From Paludibacteraceae bacterium (lineage in GTDB: Bacteria; Bacteroidota; Bacteroidia; Bacteroidales; Paludibacteraceae), in NCBI GenBank assembly GCA_017451525.1, contig JAFTOD010000002.1, positions 254,964-318,963 of the forward strand: a DNA stretch of 64,000 nucleotides. Direction: 5' to 3'. The position numbers and the translations under genes are program-made. The notes below the pieces were generated by a model. That model ran no database searches and had not been told where the DNA came from. It saw only the letters and a program-made list of their open reading frames with translations. This document shows positions 15,628 to 24,737 of the stretch, piece after piece. Positions within the stretch are counted from its first letter, which is position 1. Every line of letters begins with the position of its first letter.

Positions 15628-18143
15628 CAACGCAATTTTGCTCCGAATTTCTCCTCGAAGGTCTTGAGCAGTTTCGCCATGATGGCCTCGATCTGCTTAT
15701 CCTTGAGGGTGTTCTCTGTGTCTTGCAAGATGAATGAGAGAGCATAGCTCTTCTTGCCTGCTTCGAGGTTCTTGCCTTCATAGACGTCGAAGAGGTTGAC
15801 TGCCTTCAATAGCTTCTTCTCGGCTACCAAGGCGGCTTTAGCCAAATCAGCGAACTTCACAGACTTGTCCACGAGGAGTGCAAAGTCGCGTTTCACCTCA
15901 GGGAACTTAGGCAGGTCGTTGATTACTGGCTTGTATTGCTTGTTGAGCTTGAGCAGCATGTTCCAATCCAAATCTGCGTAATACACTGGGTTGTCGATGT
16001 CGAACGCCTTGAGCAACTTACCATTGACTATACCCATAAAACCAATCTGCTTGCCGTTTGGTGCTTTAATCACTAAGCCGTCGGAACATAGTTCATTCTC
16101 CAGTGGTTCGAGTGTGCAGTTTGCTATATTCACGCCCAGACGACGGAGCACATTATTTACGTATGCATGCAGGGTGTAGAAGCTAGTCTTCTCCTCTTTT
16201 TGCACCCATGATTGTGCTGATTTGTTACCTGTCAACCACAATGCCAAGTGTGGCTCTTCGCTATAGGCGTAGAGTGGGTCATACACCCAGTGTGGGTCTT
16301 TGGCTTGACGGTCAGCAATCTTCTGTGCGTTGTAGTGGTAGCAGTTGCCAAACTCATAGAACTTCAGATCGGCGTTCTTGCGGTTAGCATTGCGTTGGAT
16401 ACTCTCCAAACCACCAAAGAGCAAGGTCTGACGCATCACGCCCAGGTCTTGGCTCAGTGGGTTCATAATCTTCACGCAGGTAGCCAACGATAATCCTTCT
16501 AATGGCTCGTAGTACGATACCTTGGTGAGCGAGTTATTCAATATCTCATTGAATCCTTGAGCAGTCAGTTGCTCGGATATACGGATCTGCAATGCCACTG
16601 GGTTAGGCTTTGGATTGTAGCTGAGCGAGGTGTTGAGTTTCTCTGGGAACTCCACGTTGTTGTAGCCGTAGATACGCAGGATATCCTCCACCACGTCGCA
16701 CTCGCGTTGTACATCCACGCGGTAGCGAGGTACGCCCAGTTGCCATGTCTTGCCTTCTTTGCTGTAAATCTCTACCTCCATTGCGCGGAGAATGTGCTCA
16801 ATCAATTCCTCGCCAATCTCTTTACCAATGAGTGCATTGACACGGTCAATATTCAACTCTACTGGGAATGGCTCAAAGTACTTCTCACCTTTAATCTCTA
16901 ATCTCTCACCTTTAACCTGATCCACAATCTCCATAGCGATCTCACCACCTGCTACCTCTTGGATGAGGAGTGCGCAGCGTTTGAGCACATAGAGGGTGTT
17001 GTTTGGGTCGCAACCGCGCTCATAGCGGAAGCTAGCGTCGGTAGAGAGTTGATAACGACGTGCGGTCTTGCGGATGTTCACTGGGTCGAAGTAGGCGCTC
17101 TCCAAGAAGACATTGGTAGTGGTCTCAGAGATACCTGAGCCTTGTCCGCCAAATACACCTGCGATACACATTGGTTCCTCCGCGTTGCAGATCATCAGGT
17201 CTGCTGCGGATAGGGTACGCTCTACGCCATCGAGGGTCACGAACTTCTGTCCTTCGGTAGCCTTCTTCACGATGACCTTATTGCCTTTGATCTTGTCGGC
17301 GTCGAAGGAGTGGAGTGCTTGTCCCATCTCATGCAGTACGAAATTGGTGACGTCCACTACGTTGTTGATTGGGCGAATACCGATGGTGTTGAGGGCTTTC
17401 TTGAGCCAGTCTGGCGACTCCTTGATCGTCACACCCTTGATACTCACGCCCGTGTAGCGTGGGCATGCTTCAGCGTTCTCCACCACTACCTCAATAGGCA
17501 AGGCATGGCTTTGTACTTGGAATGCTTCTACCGATGGTTTGGTGAGTTGGATATCGATACCTTTCGCCTGATAATATGCGTATAGGTCGCGGGCTACGCC
17601 ATAGTGACTGGCGCCGTCTGCACGGTTAGGGGTGATGTCCACCTCAATGAGGGTGTCGTCTTCCACTCCAAAATACTCTTTAGCAGGCATACCTACTGGT
17701 GTGTCGGCTGGCAATACCATGATACCGTCGTGACTGGTACCTACGCCAATCTCATCTTCGGCACAGATCATACCGAGTGACTCCTCGCCGCGGATCTTAC
17801 CACGTTTGATGGTGAACTTCTCATCGCCGTCGTAGAGCACAGTGCCTACGGTAGCCACGATTACTTTCTGTCCAGCAGCTACGTTGGGTGCGCCGCAAAC
17901 GATTTGCAATGGCTCTGCCTCGGGTGCTACGCGTGTGGTAGTGATATGTAGGTGGTCGGAGTTGGGGTGATCCACGCAGGTGATGACTTCGCCTACTACG
18001 AGGCCTTCCAATCCGCCTTTAATGGTTTGTACTTGCTCTACTTTGCCTACTTCCAATCCGATGGAAGTCAAGATTTGTGCTACTTGCTCAGCGCTGTCTG
18101 TGAGCGCGATGTAGCGTTTTAACCAGTTGTACGATATATTCAT
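15627..18143 (-). CDS. pheT: Phenylalanyl-tRNA synthetase beta subunit
   Basis: The large subunit of the alpha2-beta2 PheRS. At 838 residues it is slightly longer than usual. Order: N-terminal B1 with the tRNA-binding (EMAP-like) domain (about 40-150), B3/B4 editing domain (about 200-400), B5 helix-turn-helix domain, the catalytic-like core (about 480-680), and the C-terminal anticodon-binding FDX-ACB domain (about 745-838, ending in FEEKFGAKLR). An in-frame heptamer array encodes residues about 408-421 (QVKGERLEIKGEKYFE) at the B3/B4 to B5 boundary. It is first in a long leftward operon with its own promoter. pheS is not adjacent. Confidence 0.96.
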   Translation of the reverse strand: MNISYNWLKRYIALTDSAEQVAQILTSIGLEVGKVEQVQTIKGGLEGLVVGEVITCVDHPNSDHLHITTTRVAPEAEPLQIVCGAPNVAAGQKVIVATVGTVLYDGDEKFTIKRGKIRGEESLGMICAEDEIGVGTSHDGIMVLPADTPVGMPAKEYFGVEDDTLIEVDITPNRADGASHYGVARDLYAYYQAKGIDIQLTKPSVEAFQVQSHALPIEVVVENAEACPRYTGVSIKGVTIKESPDWLKKALNTIGIRPINNVVDVTNFVLHEMGQALHSFDADKIKGNKVIVKKATEGQKFVTLDGVERTLSAADLMICNAEEPMCIAGVFGGQGSGISETTTNVFLESAYFDPVNIRKTARRYQLSTDASFRYERGCDPNNTLYVLKRCALLIQEVAGGEIAMEIVDQVKGERLEIKGEKYFEPFPVELNIDRVNALIGKEIGEELIEHILRAMEVEIYSKEGKTWQLGVPRYRVDVQRECDVVEDILRIYGYNNVEFPEKLNTSLSYNPKPNPVALQIRISEQLTAQGFNEILNNSLTKVSYYEPLEGLSLATCVKIMNPLSQDLGVMRQTLLFGGLESIQRNANRKNADLKFYEFGNCYHYNAQKIADRQAKDPHWVYDPLYAYSEEPHLALWLTGNKSAQSWVQKEEKTSFYTLHAYVNNVLRRLGVNIANCTLEPLENELCSDGLVIKAPNGKQIGFMGIVNGKLLKAFDIDNPVYYADLDWNMLLKLNKQYKPVINDLPKFPEVKRDFALLVDKSVKFADLAKAALVAEKKLLKAVNLFDVYEGKNLEAGKKSYALSFILQDTENTLKDKQIEAIMAKLLKTFEEKFGAKLR
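16881..16915. repeat. In-frame heptamer array inside pheT (CCTTTAA/TCTCTAA type)
   Basis: CTTCTCA, CCTTTAA, TCTCTAA, TCTCTCA, CCTTTAA: five 7-bp units, read on the coding strand as VKGERLEIKGE. Confidence 0.85.
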
Positions 18144-18189
18144 AATGATTCAATTTTGCAGTTTAATTATCCATAATTAATTTAGCGCA

Positions 18190-18221
18190 CAAAGTTACTG
18201 CTTTTTTTTCAAATATACAAA
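18190..18221 (-). promoter_or_regulatory. pheT: Promoter of the pheT operon
   Basis: On the minus strand: TTTG (18218-18221), 20 bases, TAACTTTG (18190-18197), about 45 bases before the pheT start. Confidence 0.75.
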
Positions 18222-18240
18222 TATAAAAGTGATTTTATAG

Positions 18241-18264
18241 AAAAAAGCAGCTTGTGGCTGCTTT
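18241..18264 (-). terminator. Terminator of the prmA-to-ABC-F operon
   Basis: On the minus strand, AAAGCAGC and GCTGCTTT form an 8-bp stem with a five-base loop, ending in a six-U run (18241-18246). It lies just past the ABC-F stop. Confidence 0.8.
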
Positions 18265-18270
18265 CTTCTT

Positions 18271-20082
18271 CTATCCTTCTTCACTGAGTATCTCCCACTC
18301 GTAGAGACGTTGCTCCATCTCACGCTTGATATGGTCGTAGCGTTGGAAATTCTCCGATGTTTGGTGTGCTACATCGGCTAGAAGTGCCTCGATGTCTTGT
18401 TGCTCTTGCTCTAATTTAGCAATGGCAGCTTCGATATCAGCAATTTGCTTCTCTTTCTTGCGGCGCGCTGCTGCGGCTGCCTTCTGCGCTGCATAATCCA
18501 ACTTCGCAGAAGTAACCTCGCCTTTCACCTCTAATTTTTCATCTTTTACCTCTTGATTCTTTCTCTCCAATTCTTGTAACGAATCAATCCGCTTGCTGCG
18601 CAGGAAATCGTAGATTCCGCCTAAGTGTTCTTTCACTTTGCCACCGCCGAACTCATACACTTTTTCTACCAATCCATCCAAGAAATCGCGGTCGTGGCTC
18701 ACGCATATCACGGTACCGTTAAACTCTTTCAACGCGGCTTTCAATACGTCTTTTGACTGCATGTCAAGGTGGTTGGTGGGCTCGTCAAGAATAAGTAGGT
18801 TACAAGGCTCTAATAGCAGGCGAATCATTGCTAAACGGCTACGCTCACCGCCCGAAAGCACTTTCACTTTCTTTTCCGATGCTTCGCCACCGAACATGAA
18901 TGCACCTAATATATTGCGTATTTGTGTGCGGATGTCGCCCACGGCAACGTTGTCAATAGTTTGGAAAACAGTCAGTTCGCCATCCAATAGCGCAGCTTGG
19001 TTTTGTGCAAAATAGCCAATTTTGACATTATGCCCAATCTTGAGTGTACCCATGTAATCCAGTTGCCCCATGATACAACGCACAAGGGTGGTTTTTCCTT
19101 CGCCGTTCTTACCCACAAACGCCACTTTCTCGCCACGTCGGATTGTGAAGGTAGCATTTTGAAATACCATATGTTCGCCAAAATCCTTACGCAAGTCCTC
19201 TACGATTAGCGGAAAATCTCCACTGCGAGGGGCTGGTGGAAAACGCAAACTCAATCGTGAGTTGTCCTCTATATCTACTTCCAAACGCTCTAGTTTCTCC
19301 AGTTGCTTGATACGCGATTGCACTTGCACCGCTTTGGTGGCCTTATAGCGAAAACGTTCGATGAACTCTTCGGTCTCCTGAATCATCTTCTGCTGATTCT
19401 GATACGCACGCACTTGTTGCTCATGGCGCTCTTGGCGCAGTACCTTAAACTGGGTGTAAGGCACGTTATAATCGTATATGCGCCCAAGAGTAATCTCTAT
19501 TGTGCGTGTGGTTACATTGTCAAGGAATGCGCGGTCGTGGCTAACTAATACCAATGCACTACCATTGGTCTTGAGAAACTCCTCCAACCATTGAATGGAC
19601 TCAATGTCAAGGTGGTTGGTTGGCTCGTCAAGTAGCAGCAAATCAGGGTGTTGCAGCAGTATCTTTGCCAACTCAATACGCATGCGCCATCCGCCCGAGA
19701 ACTCCGAACAAGGGCGGTCAAAGTCCTTGCGCTCAAAGCCCAAACCAATGATAGTACGATCCATCTCAGCAATAAACCGTGCCTCTCCGCCAATGTCAGT
19801 TGTCAACTGTGAACTGTAAACTGACATCACATCCTCCCTCAATGTCTTGCCATCCACGTGCATCATCACCTGTGGCAGGTAGCCGATGGTCAAGTCGCCC
19901 ATTTTACTGATACGTCCTGCGGTAGGAGTCTCCACACCAGCCAACAGACGGAGTAGAGTAGTCTTGCCCGCACCATTCTTACCCACCAGCGCAATACGGT
20001 CGCGGGGATTGATAAGGAAGGTGATATCGTCCAATATCGGACGTGAAGAGAATTCTATGCTGAGATGTTCAACGGAAATCAT
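18271..20082 (-). CDS. ABC-F family ATPase (ribosome-associated type)
   Basis: A soluble protein with two ABC domains and no membrane part, 603 residues; ABC-F proteins act on ribosomes in translation control or antibiotic resistance. Domain 1: Walker A VGKNGAGKTT near 35, signature FSGGWRMR near 148, Walker B LLLLDEPTNH near 170. Domain 2: Walker A VGKNGEGKTT near 322, signature SGGERSR near 420, Walker B LLILDEPTNH. Linker KATKAVQVQSRIKQLEKL between them, and a C-terminal coiled coil (about 500-600). Two in-frame heptamer arrays: residues about 87-96 and about 510-521. Nearest to the YheS/Uup-like groups; the exact subfamily is uncertain. Confidence 0.92.
   Translation of the reverse strand: MISVEHLSIEFSSRPILDDITFLINPRDRIALVGKNGAGKTTLLRLLAGVETPTAGRISKMGDLTIGYLPQVMMHVDGKTLREDVMSVYSSQLTTDIGGEARFIAEMDRTIIGLGFERKDFDRPCSEFSGGWRMRIELAKILLQHPDLLLLDEPTNHLDIESIQWLEEFLKTNGSALVLVSHDRAFLDNVTTRTIEITLGRIYDYNVPYTQFKVLRQERHEQQVRAYQNQQKMIQETEEFIERFRYKATKAVQVQSRIKQLEKLERLEVDIEDNSRLSLRFPPAPRSGDFPLIVEDLRKDFGEHMVFQNATFTIRRGEKVAFVGKNGEGKTTLVRCIMGQLDYMGTLKIGHNVKIGYFAQNQAALLDGELTVFQTIDNVAVGDIRTQIRNILGAFMFGGEASEKKVKVLSGGERSRLAMIRLLLEPCNLLILDEPTNHLDMQSKDVLKAALKEFNGTVICVSHDRDFLDGLVEKVYEFGGGKVKEHLGGIYDFLRSKRIDSLQELERKNQEVKDEKLEVKGEVTSAKLDYAAQKAAAAARRKKEKQIADIEAAIAKLEQEQQDIEALLADVAHQTSENFQRYDHIKREMEQRLYEWEILSEEG
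18521..18555. repeat. In-frame heptamer array in ABC-F C-terminal linker
   Basis: CCTTTCA, CCTCTAA, TTTTTCA, TCTTTTA, CCTCTTG: five degenerate units encoding part of NQEVKDEKLEVKGEV before the coiled coil. Confidence 0.75.
19796..19824. repeat. In-frame heptamer array in ABC-F domain 1 (GTCAACT type)
   Basis: GTCAGTT, GTCAACT, GTGAACT, GTAAACT: four units encoding about YSSQLTTD near residue 90. The unit type matches the array inside aminopeptidase P (13270-13297). Confidence 0.75.
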
Positions 20083-20101
20083 ATCTTATCACCAATCACT
20101 C

Positions 20102-21004
20102 TTATAATACATTCAATACTTGCTCTTTGATTTGCTCAAGGATATCCTTCATTTTTACCACGATAATCTGCATCTCGCTTTGATTGCTCTTGCTGCCAAG
20201 GGTGTTAATCTCACGTCCCATCTCTTGAGCAATGAATCCGAGTTTCTTGCCCACACCAGAGCCCTCGTTATCCATCGTCTCGCGGAAATACTTCAGGTGG
20301 TTAGTGAGGCGCACTTTCTCCTCGGTGATGTCCAACTTCTCGAGGTAGAAGATCATCTCTTGTTCTAAGCGATTACGATCGATTGCTTGTTGAGTAGCAG
20401 CACTGAGTTGCTCCAGATTAGCTTCGATGCGTGATTTGATCTTCTCTACACGCCCTTGCTCGTAAGGTTCTACCTCAGCCAACAGCCCTGCGATAGTATC
20501 CAATTTCTTGCTGAACATCTGGTAGAGCGATGTGCCCTCTTGTTCGCGGAAAGCATTGAATTGCACGATAGCCGCTTCTATGGTTTGTAGCACTACAGCC
20601 CATTCCTCATTGCTCACATCGCCGCAGTCTTGCACTTTCGTTACATCGGGCATGCGCAAGATAGCAGAAACAATATCTTGGTGGTTAGTCCAGCCCAATT
20701 CCTGTTGCAGGGCGGTTAGTTCCTTATAATAATAAGCAAAGGCCTCGCGGTTGATAGGCGCAAAAGTGGCAGTATTCTCGCCTTGTGCAGCATCTTGGTA
20801 GTAGATGCTTAGGTCGATTTTTCCGCGTTCGAGGCGTTGCGCAATCAGCGTGCGAATATCCAACTCCTTGCTGCGCAATTGTGGGGCTATACGCACACTG
20901 AGGTCCATAGATTTGGAATTCAAACTGCGTATCTCTACCACGAGTTTTTTATTGTTCGCTACTTGGTTCTCGGCCTTGCCGTAACCTGTCATGGAATATA
21001 TCAT
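20102..21004 (-). CDS. yicC: YicC family protein (stress-induced RNase-like)
   Basis: A 300-residue protein with the YicC N-terminal opening MIYSMTGYGKAE and the DUF1732 C-terminal block (HLKYFRETM near 237, GKKLGFIAQEMGREINTLGSK near 250-275). The family is a cytoplasmic endoribonuclease in E. coli. The start codon overlaps the stop of the small lipoprotein gene (21001-21004, ATGA). It belongs to the prmA-mnmE operon and is 19 bases ahead of the ABC-F gene. Confidence 0.92.
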   Translation of the reverse strand: MIYSMTGYGKAENQVANNKKLVVEIRSLNSKSMDLSVRIAPQLRSKELDIRTLIAQRLERGKIDLSIYYQDAAQGENTATFAPINREAFAYYYKELTALQQELGWTNHQDIVSAILRMPDVTKVQDCGDVSNEEWAVVLQTIEAAIVQFNAFREQEGTSLYQMFSKKLDTIAGLLAEVEPYEQGRVEKIKSRIEANLEQLSAATQQAIDRNRLEQEMIFYLEKLDITEEKVRLTNHLKYFRETMDNEGSGVGKKLGFIAQEMGREINTLGSKSNQSEMQIIVVKMKDILEQIKEQVLNVL

Positions 21005-21231
21005 AATGATTTACTATTTTTTGGTATCTCTACCTTGTTTTGTTGGAATGTGTTGGGTGGAGTTCGTCGGTCGTCATTCTTAATGGTGTCCTTAACTTGC
21101 TCGTGGAACACAGCAGGCGGACCATACAATACCATAACCTTCTCGTTTTGCAAAGGTATATCTTTGGGGCTTTTGCACCCACTCAACAGTGCAATCAATG
21201 CACCTAATATTAAATTGATTTTTGTTCTCAT
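21001..21231 (-). CDS. Small lipoprotein, 76 aa
   Basis: No family recognised. It has a lipoprotein signal, with the lipobox LLSGC at residues 15-19, so the mature form is about 58 residues anchored by Cys19. The mature part is hydrophilic and Pro/Lys/Asn-rich with no further features. Both ends overlap neighbours (mnmE stop and yicC start, each ATGA), which strongly supports that it is translated. Its role is unknown. Confidence 0.75.
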   Translation of the reverse strand: MRTKINLILGALIALLSGCKSPKDIPLQNEKVMVLYGPPAVFHEQVKDTIKNDDRRTPPNTFQQNKVEIPKNSKSL

Positions 21232-22589
21232 TTTCCGATACAGAATTTACTAAAGATATTATTTAGTACCTCTTGCGAGGTGATTTGTCCTGTTATTTCG
21301 CCAAGTGCAGTAAGGCAGTCTTGCAAATCCATACTAAGGAACTCGCCGCTGATTTGCATGCTCAATCCGTCTTGTACGCGGTGTATGGCTTCTTGTGCAC
21401 GCACTAACGATTCGTAATGCCGTGTATTGCTGATAGTTACGGCATTTCTTGTGTTGAACTGCTCTTTTGCGAATGATATAAGCTGTTCTTTTACACTACC
21501 CACTTCGCCATTCTTCGCGGAGATATAAATAGCATTTTCTGGCGGAGTGAACGAAGGCAGAATATCAGCCTTGTTAAAGACGTGAATAATCTTCTTTTCT
21601 TGTATATCGGGGAGCGAGGATAGTATGTCGCTCGCGTCTTGTGTAGGGTCTTGCAAATGGATGATTATTGCAGCTCGTTGTGCAGCTTGGCGACTGCGCT
21701 CAATTCCTAAATTTTCTATTGTGTCATTCGTCACGCGCATGCCCGCGGTGTCAATAAAACGGAATAGCATACCGCCCAGAACAAGGGTGTCTTCTATGGT
21801 GTCGCGCGTGGTACCTTGTATGTCACTTACGATGGCGCGTTCTTCGCCAAGCAGGGCATTGAGTAGGGTAGATTTGCCTACATTGGGCGCGCCGATAATT
21901 GCCACAGGAATACCTTGTTTGATGGCATTGCCCGTCTTGAATGAGGAAACTAGCGCACCGATAGTGCTGTCAATTTCGTTGGCGAGAGCATTGAGTTGTG
22001 TGCGGTCGGCAAACTCCAATTCCTCGTGATCGGCAAAATCCAATTCCAACTCGATGAGCGAAGTGAAGGTCAGTAGTCGTTCGCGCAATGCTGCCAACTC
22101 GTTGGATATTCCACCACGCAACTGGCTGAGTGCCAAGTCTTTTTCGGCTTTGGTTTGTGCGGCAATCAGGTCGGCTACGGCTTCTGCTTCGGTCAGATCC
22201 ATCTTGCCATTAAGGAAGGCGCGTTGGGTAAACTCGCCTGCTTTAGCCAATTGGCAACCTGCGTCCACGAGCCATTGCAGAAGCGTTTGCTGGATATACA
22301 TGCTGCCGTGGCAGGCAATCTCTACTACATCTTCGCCCGTGAACGAATGTGGCGCACGAAAGACACTTGCAAGTACTTGGTCGAGTACCTCATACTTTTC
22401 ACCTTTCACCTTTCCGTTTTCACCTTTCACAATCTCCCCGTAATGCACGGTGTATGCTGCGGCTTCCGCAAGCGATTTCCGCCCACGAAACAAGGTGTCC
22501 ACAATTGCAATGGCATCCTCTCCGCTCACGCGGATGACGGCTATTCCTCCACTGCCGTAAGGTGTTGATATGGCGCAAATTGTGTTCAT
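21228..22589 (-). CDS. mnmE: tRNA modification GTPase MnmE
   Basis: With MnmG it makes the cmnm5 modification at U34 of certain tRNAs. 453 residues. N-terminal folate-binding domain; G domain inserted at about 215-380 with GAPNVGKSTLLN, the switch GTTRDTIED and DTAGM, and NKAD; the C terminus ends FCIGK, the family hallmark with the essential Cys. An in-frame heptamer array makes residues about 54-65 (KGENGKVKGEKYE) within the N-terminal domain. It overlaps prmA (22586-22589) and the small lipoprotein gene. MnmG is not in the window. Confidence 0.96.
   Translation of the reverse strand: MNTICAISTPYGSGGIAVIRVSGEDAIAIVDTLFRGRKSLAEAAAYTVHYGEIVKGENGKVKGEKYEVLDQVLASVFRAPHSFTGEDVVEIACHGSMYIQQTLLQWLVDAGCQLAKAGEFTQRAFLNGKMDLTEAEAVADLIAAQTKAEKDLALSQLRGGISNELAALRERLLTFTSLIELELDFADHEELEFADRTQLNALANEIDSTIGALVSSFKTGNAIKQGIPVAIIGAPNVGKSTLLNALLGEERAIVSDIQGTTRDTIEDTLVLGGMLFRFIDTAGMRVTNDTIENLGIERSRQAAQRAAIIIHLQDPTQDASDILSSLPDIQEKKIIHVFNKADILPSFTPPENAIYISAKNGEVGSVKEQLISFAKEQFNTRNAVTISNTRHYESLVRAQEAIHRVQDGLSMQISGEFLSMDLQDCLTALGEITGQITSQEVLNNIFSKFCIGK
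22395..22429. repeat. In-frame heptamer array inside mnmE (CCTTTCA type)
   Basis: CTTTTCA, CCTTTCA, CCTTTCC, GTTTTCA, CCTTTCA: five units in the folate-binding domain. Confidence 0.88.
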
Positions 22590-23362
22590 TTCTTTAGTCT
22601 AATCCATTGCCATTCGTTCTTGCTTCGTGTCTCAACATGCTGTAGTCCTACAGCTTCTGCCGCTTCCATTAGGTATGGGATATCGTCTGCGTAGAAACCG
22701 CTCAACCAAACTTCTCCGCCATGTTTTAGATATTGGGCATACAAAGGTATTTGTGCGACTAGAATATTTCGGTGGATATTGGCAAGGATGAAATGATATT
22801 CTCCTGCGGGAGGTGTGTCGCCTAATCGCACATCCAGTTTCACATGATTAGCTGCGGCATTTTCCAATGTGTTGGTGACACTCTTGTCATCTATATCCAC
22901 AGCAACCACATGTGCTGCGCCACATTTCTTTGCCATGATGCCCAGCACACCCGTGCCACAACCCATGTCTAATACCAACGCGTTTCGATCCAGTCGATAG
23001 TCTTCAGCAGCTTCCAGCAATGCTTCTATCATCATACTGGTTGTTTCATGATGCCCTGCGCCAAAGGCGCAATGAGGCGTAATGCGTACACCAAAAGGCA
23101 GTTCTTCGACCTCGTGTTCTGCTTCCCATGCAGCATTCCAATTGATGTCTTCACATTCTTCAATACCAAGCATTTCGACCCCCTCTGTGTCCGCAATTAA
23201 GGTGTTCAATAGGGCTTTGTTGGCCCTCAATACACTGGTTTGAATATAGGCGTTGGATTGGTCGAAAACTTCAAAACCAATATCGCACATTGCCTGCTCA
23301 AACACGTCTTGTTGCCAGGGCTCTTCGAATTGATATGTCAGATGTACAACGGAGTATTGCAT
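22586..23362 (-). CDS. prmA: Ribosomal protein L11 methyltransferase
   Basis: SAM-dependent methylation of ribosomal protein L11; cytoplasmic. 258 residues, shorter than the E. coli enzyme but usual for Bacteroidota. The SAM-binding loop LDMGCGTGVLGIMAKKCGA lies near 148-166, preceded by FGAGHHETTSMMIEAL near 117 and followed by NIHRNILV near 213 (post-I NPPF-like position). First gene of the operon prmA, mnmE, lipoprotein, yicC, ABC-F, with a promoter at 23384-23415. Confidence 0.92.
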   Translation of the reverse strand: MQYSVVHLTYQFEEPWQQDVFEQAMCDIGFEVFDQSNAYIQTSVLRANKALLNTLIADTEGVEMLGIEECEDINWNAAWEAEHEVEELPFGVRITPHCAFGAGHHETTSMMIEALLEAAEDYRLDRNALVLDMGCGTGVLGIMAKKCGAAHVVAVDIDDKSVTNTLENAAANHVKLDVRLGDTPPAGEYHFILANIHRNILVAQIPLYAQYLKHGGEVWLSGFYADDIPYLMEAAEAVGLQHVETRSKNEWQWIRLKK

Positions 23363-23383
23363 ATTTCAAGGCAAAATTTCCCG

Positions 23384-23415
23384 CAAAGGTACAAAAAAAA
23401 ATGCAATTGTGCAAA
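23384..23415 (-). promoter_or_regulatory. prmA: Promoter of the prmA operon
   Basis: On the minus strand: TTTG (23412-23415), 20 bases, TACCTTTG (23384-23391), about 22 bases before the prmA start. Confidence 0.8.
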
Positions 23416-23494
23416 TGAAAAGAAGCAGGAAGTTCTGTTTCTTTGTGAGATTACTTGTTTTTTTGCTTCGGCATAGCTTCGAGATAGACTGCTA

Positions 23495-23560
23495 TATCAT
23501 ACGTTTATCATACGTTTATCATACGTATATGTTACGTATATCCTACGTATATCATACGTA
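23495..23560. repeat. Six tandem 11-bp units with ACGT core
   Basis: TATCATACGTT twice, TATCATACGTA, TATGTTACGTA, TATCCTACGTA, TATCATACGTA, perfectly phased at 11 bases. Each unit contains TACGT, so protein sites would fall on one face of the helix. It lies about 190-250 bases upstream of the rfbA -33 element and about 80 bases upstream of the prmA promoter. Confidence 0.9.
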
Positions 23561-23747
23561 ACTAACAAGTGATAGATAGGGAATATCAATGGGGGTAAAA
23601 TGATGTGAAAATATATTTTTGAGATGGTAATTGGAGGAGAAAAATATTATCAATGTATATAAGTTGCTGATAATGAGTTGGTTATATCTCTGGGGGGGGG
23701 TAATAATCGTTTTGAAATAATAAAATGCCTTTTATTTTTCTTAAAAA

Positions 23748-23779
23748 TTTGCATAAGTCGAAAAAAAGTCGTACCTTTG
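23748..23779 (+). promoter_or_regulatory. rfbA: Promoter of the glycan locus (rfbA)
   Basis: TTTG (23748-23751), 20 bases, TACCTTTG (23772-23779); start near 23786, leaving a leader of about 45 bases to the rfbA ATG. Confidence 0.85.
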
Positions 23780-23829
23780 CAGACTTTTTAAATCCGCCTC
23801 AATAGCGGAACGTATAAAATTTTAATTTT

Positions 23830-24735
23830 ATGAAGGGAATTGTATTAGCAGGAGGTTCGGGAACACGTTTGTACCCTATCACCAAAGGAATCAGTAAACA
23901 ATTGATGCCTATTTATGACAAACCAATGGTTTATTACCCTATCAGCGTGCTGATGTTGGCAGGTATTCGTGATATATTGATTATCTCCACACCATACGAT
24001 TTGCCTGGATTTAAGCGTTTGCTGGGCGATGGCAGTGATTATGGTGTGAACTTCACCTATGCGGAACAACCTTCACCAGACGGTTTGGCGCAAGCATTTA
24101 CCATTGGGCGTGAGTTCATTGGTGACGATAGTGCATGCTTGGTTTTGGGTGATAATATCTTCCATGGTTCGGGCTTTACGCAAATGCTTCGTGATGCTGT
24201 CCGTACAGCAGATGAGGAGAAAAAAGCGACTGTGTTTGGTTACTGGGTGAGCGATCCAGAGCGTTATGGTGTAGCGGAGTTTGACAAAGAGGGCAACTGC
24301 TTGAGTATTGAGGAGAAACCACAAAATCCTAAGAGCAATTATGCGGTAGTGGGATTGTATTTCTACCCAAATAAAGTGGTGGATGTGGCAGCAAACATCA
24401 AGCCATCGGCTCGCGGAGAATATGAGATTACGACTGTGAATCAGGAGTTTTTGAAGGATGGCGAGTTGAAAGTGCAAACTCTAGGTCGTGGCTTTGCGTG
24501 GTTGGATACGGGTACGCATGATTCATTGTCGGAGGCTAGTACATATATTGAAGTACTGGAAAAACGTCAGGGTTTGAAAGTGGCATGCTTGGAGGGTATT
24601 GCATACCGTCAAGGCTGGATCACAGAAGAGCGTATGCGTGAGTTGGCACAACCGATGTTGAAGAACCAGTATGGACAGTACCTGTTGAAGGTGATTGACG
24701 AAGTGAAAGAAACGGGTAAGGCGAATTTGGATTGA
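23830..24735 (+). CDS. rfbA: Glucose-1-phosphate thymidylyltransferase
   Basis: Makes dTDP-glucose from Glc-1-P and dTTP, the first step to dTDP-deoxysugars. 301 residues with [18 protein letters not shown] at the N terminus (nucleotide-binding), [10 protein letters not shown] near 98, [19 protein letters not shown] near 160-180, and [13 protein letters not shown] near 220: the RmlA signatures. First gene behind the locus promoter; the stop overlaps the region of the rfbC start. rfbB, the next enzyme of the dTDP-rhamnose pathway, is not in the window. Confidence 0.96.
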   Translation: MKGIVLAGGSGTRLYPITKGISKQLMPIYDKPMVYYPISVLMLAGIRDILIISTPYDLPGFKRLLGDGSDYGVNFTYAEQPSPDGLAQAFTIGREFIGDDSACLVLGDNIFHGSGFTQMLRDAVRTADEEKKATVFGYWVSDPERYGVAEFDKEGNCLSIEEKPQNPKSNYAVVGLYFYPNKVVDVAANIKPSARGEYEITTVNQEFLKDGELKVQTLGRGFAWLDTGTHDSLSEASTYIEVLEKRQGLKVACLEGIAYRQGWITEERMRELAQPMLKNQYGQYLLKVIDEVKETGKANLD

Positions 24736-24737
24736 TT

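Larger units (their letters stand above)
23363..23829. other. Divergent intergenic region upstream of the glycan locus
   Basis: 467 bases between prmA and rfbA. It holds the prmA promoter, a six-unit 11-bp array (23495-23560), an AT-rich stretch with a ten-G run near 23691-23700, the rfbA promoter, and a 5' leader with a small hairpin (TCCGC/GCGGA near 23792-23809). No gene, UpxY-type antiterminator gene or flanking inverted repeats for promoter inversion were seen. Confidence 0.7.

Noticed and set aside
23363-23829. Invertible promoter of the kind that switches Bacteroides capsules
   Set aside because: No inverted repeats flank the promoter at 23748-23779; the repeats present are direct and 11 bp long.
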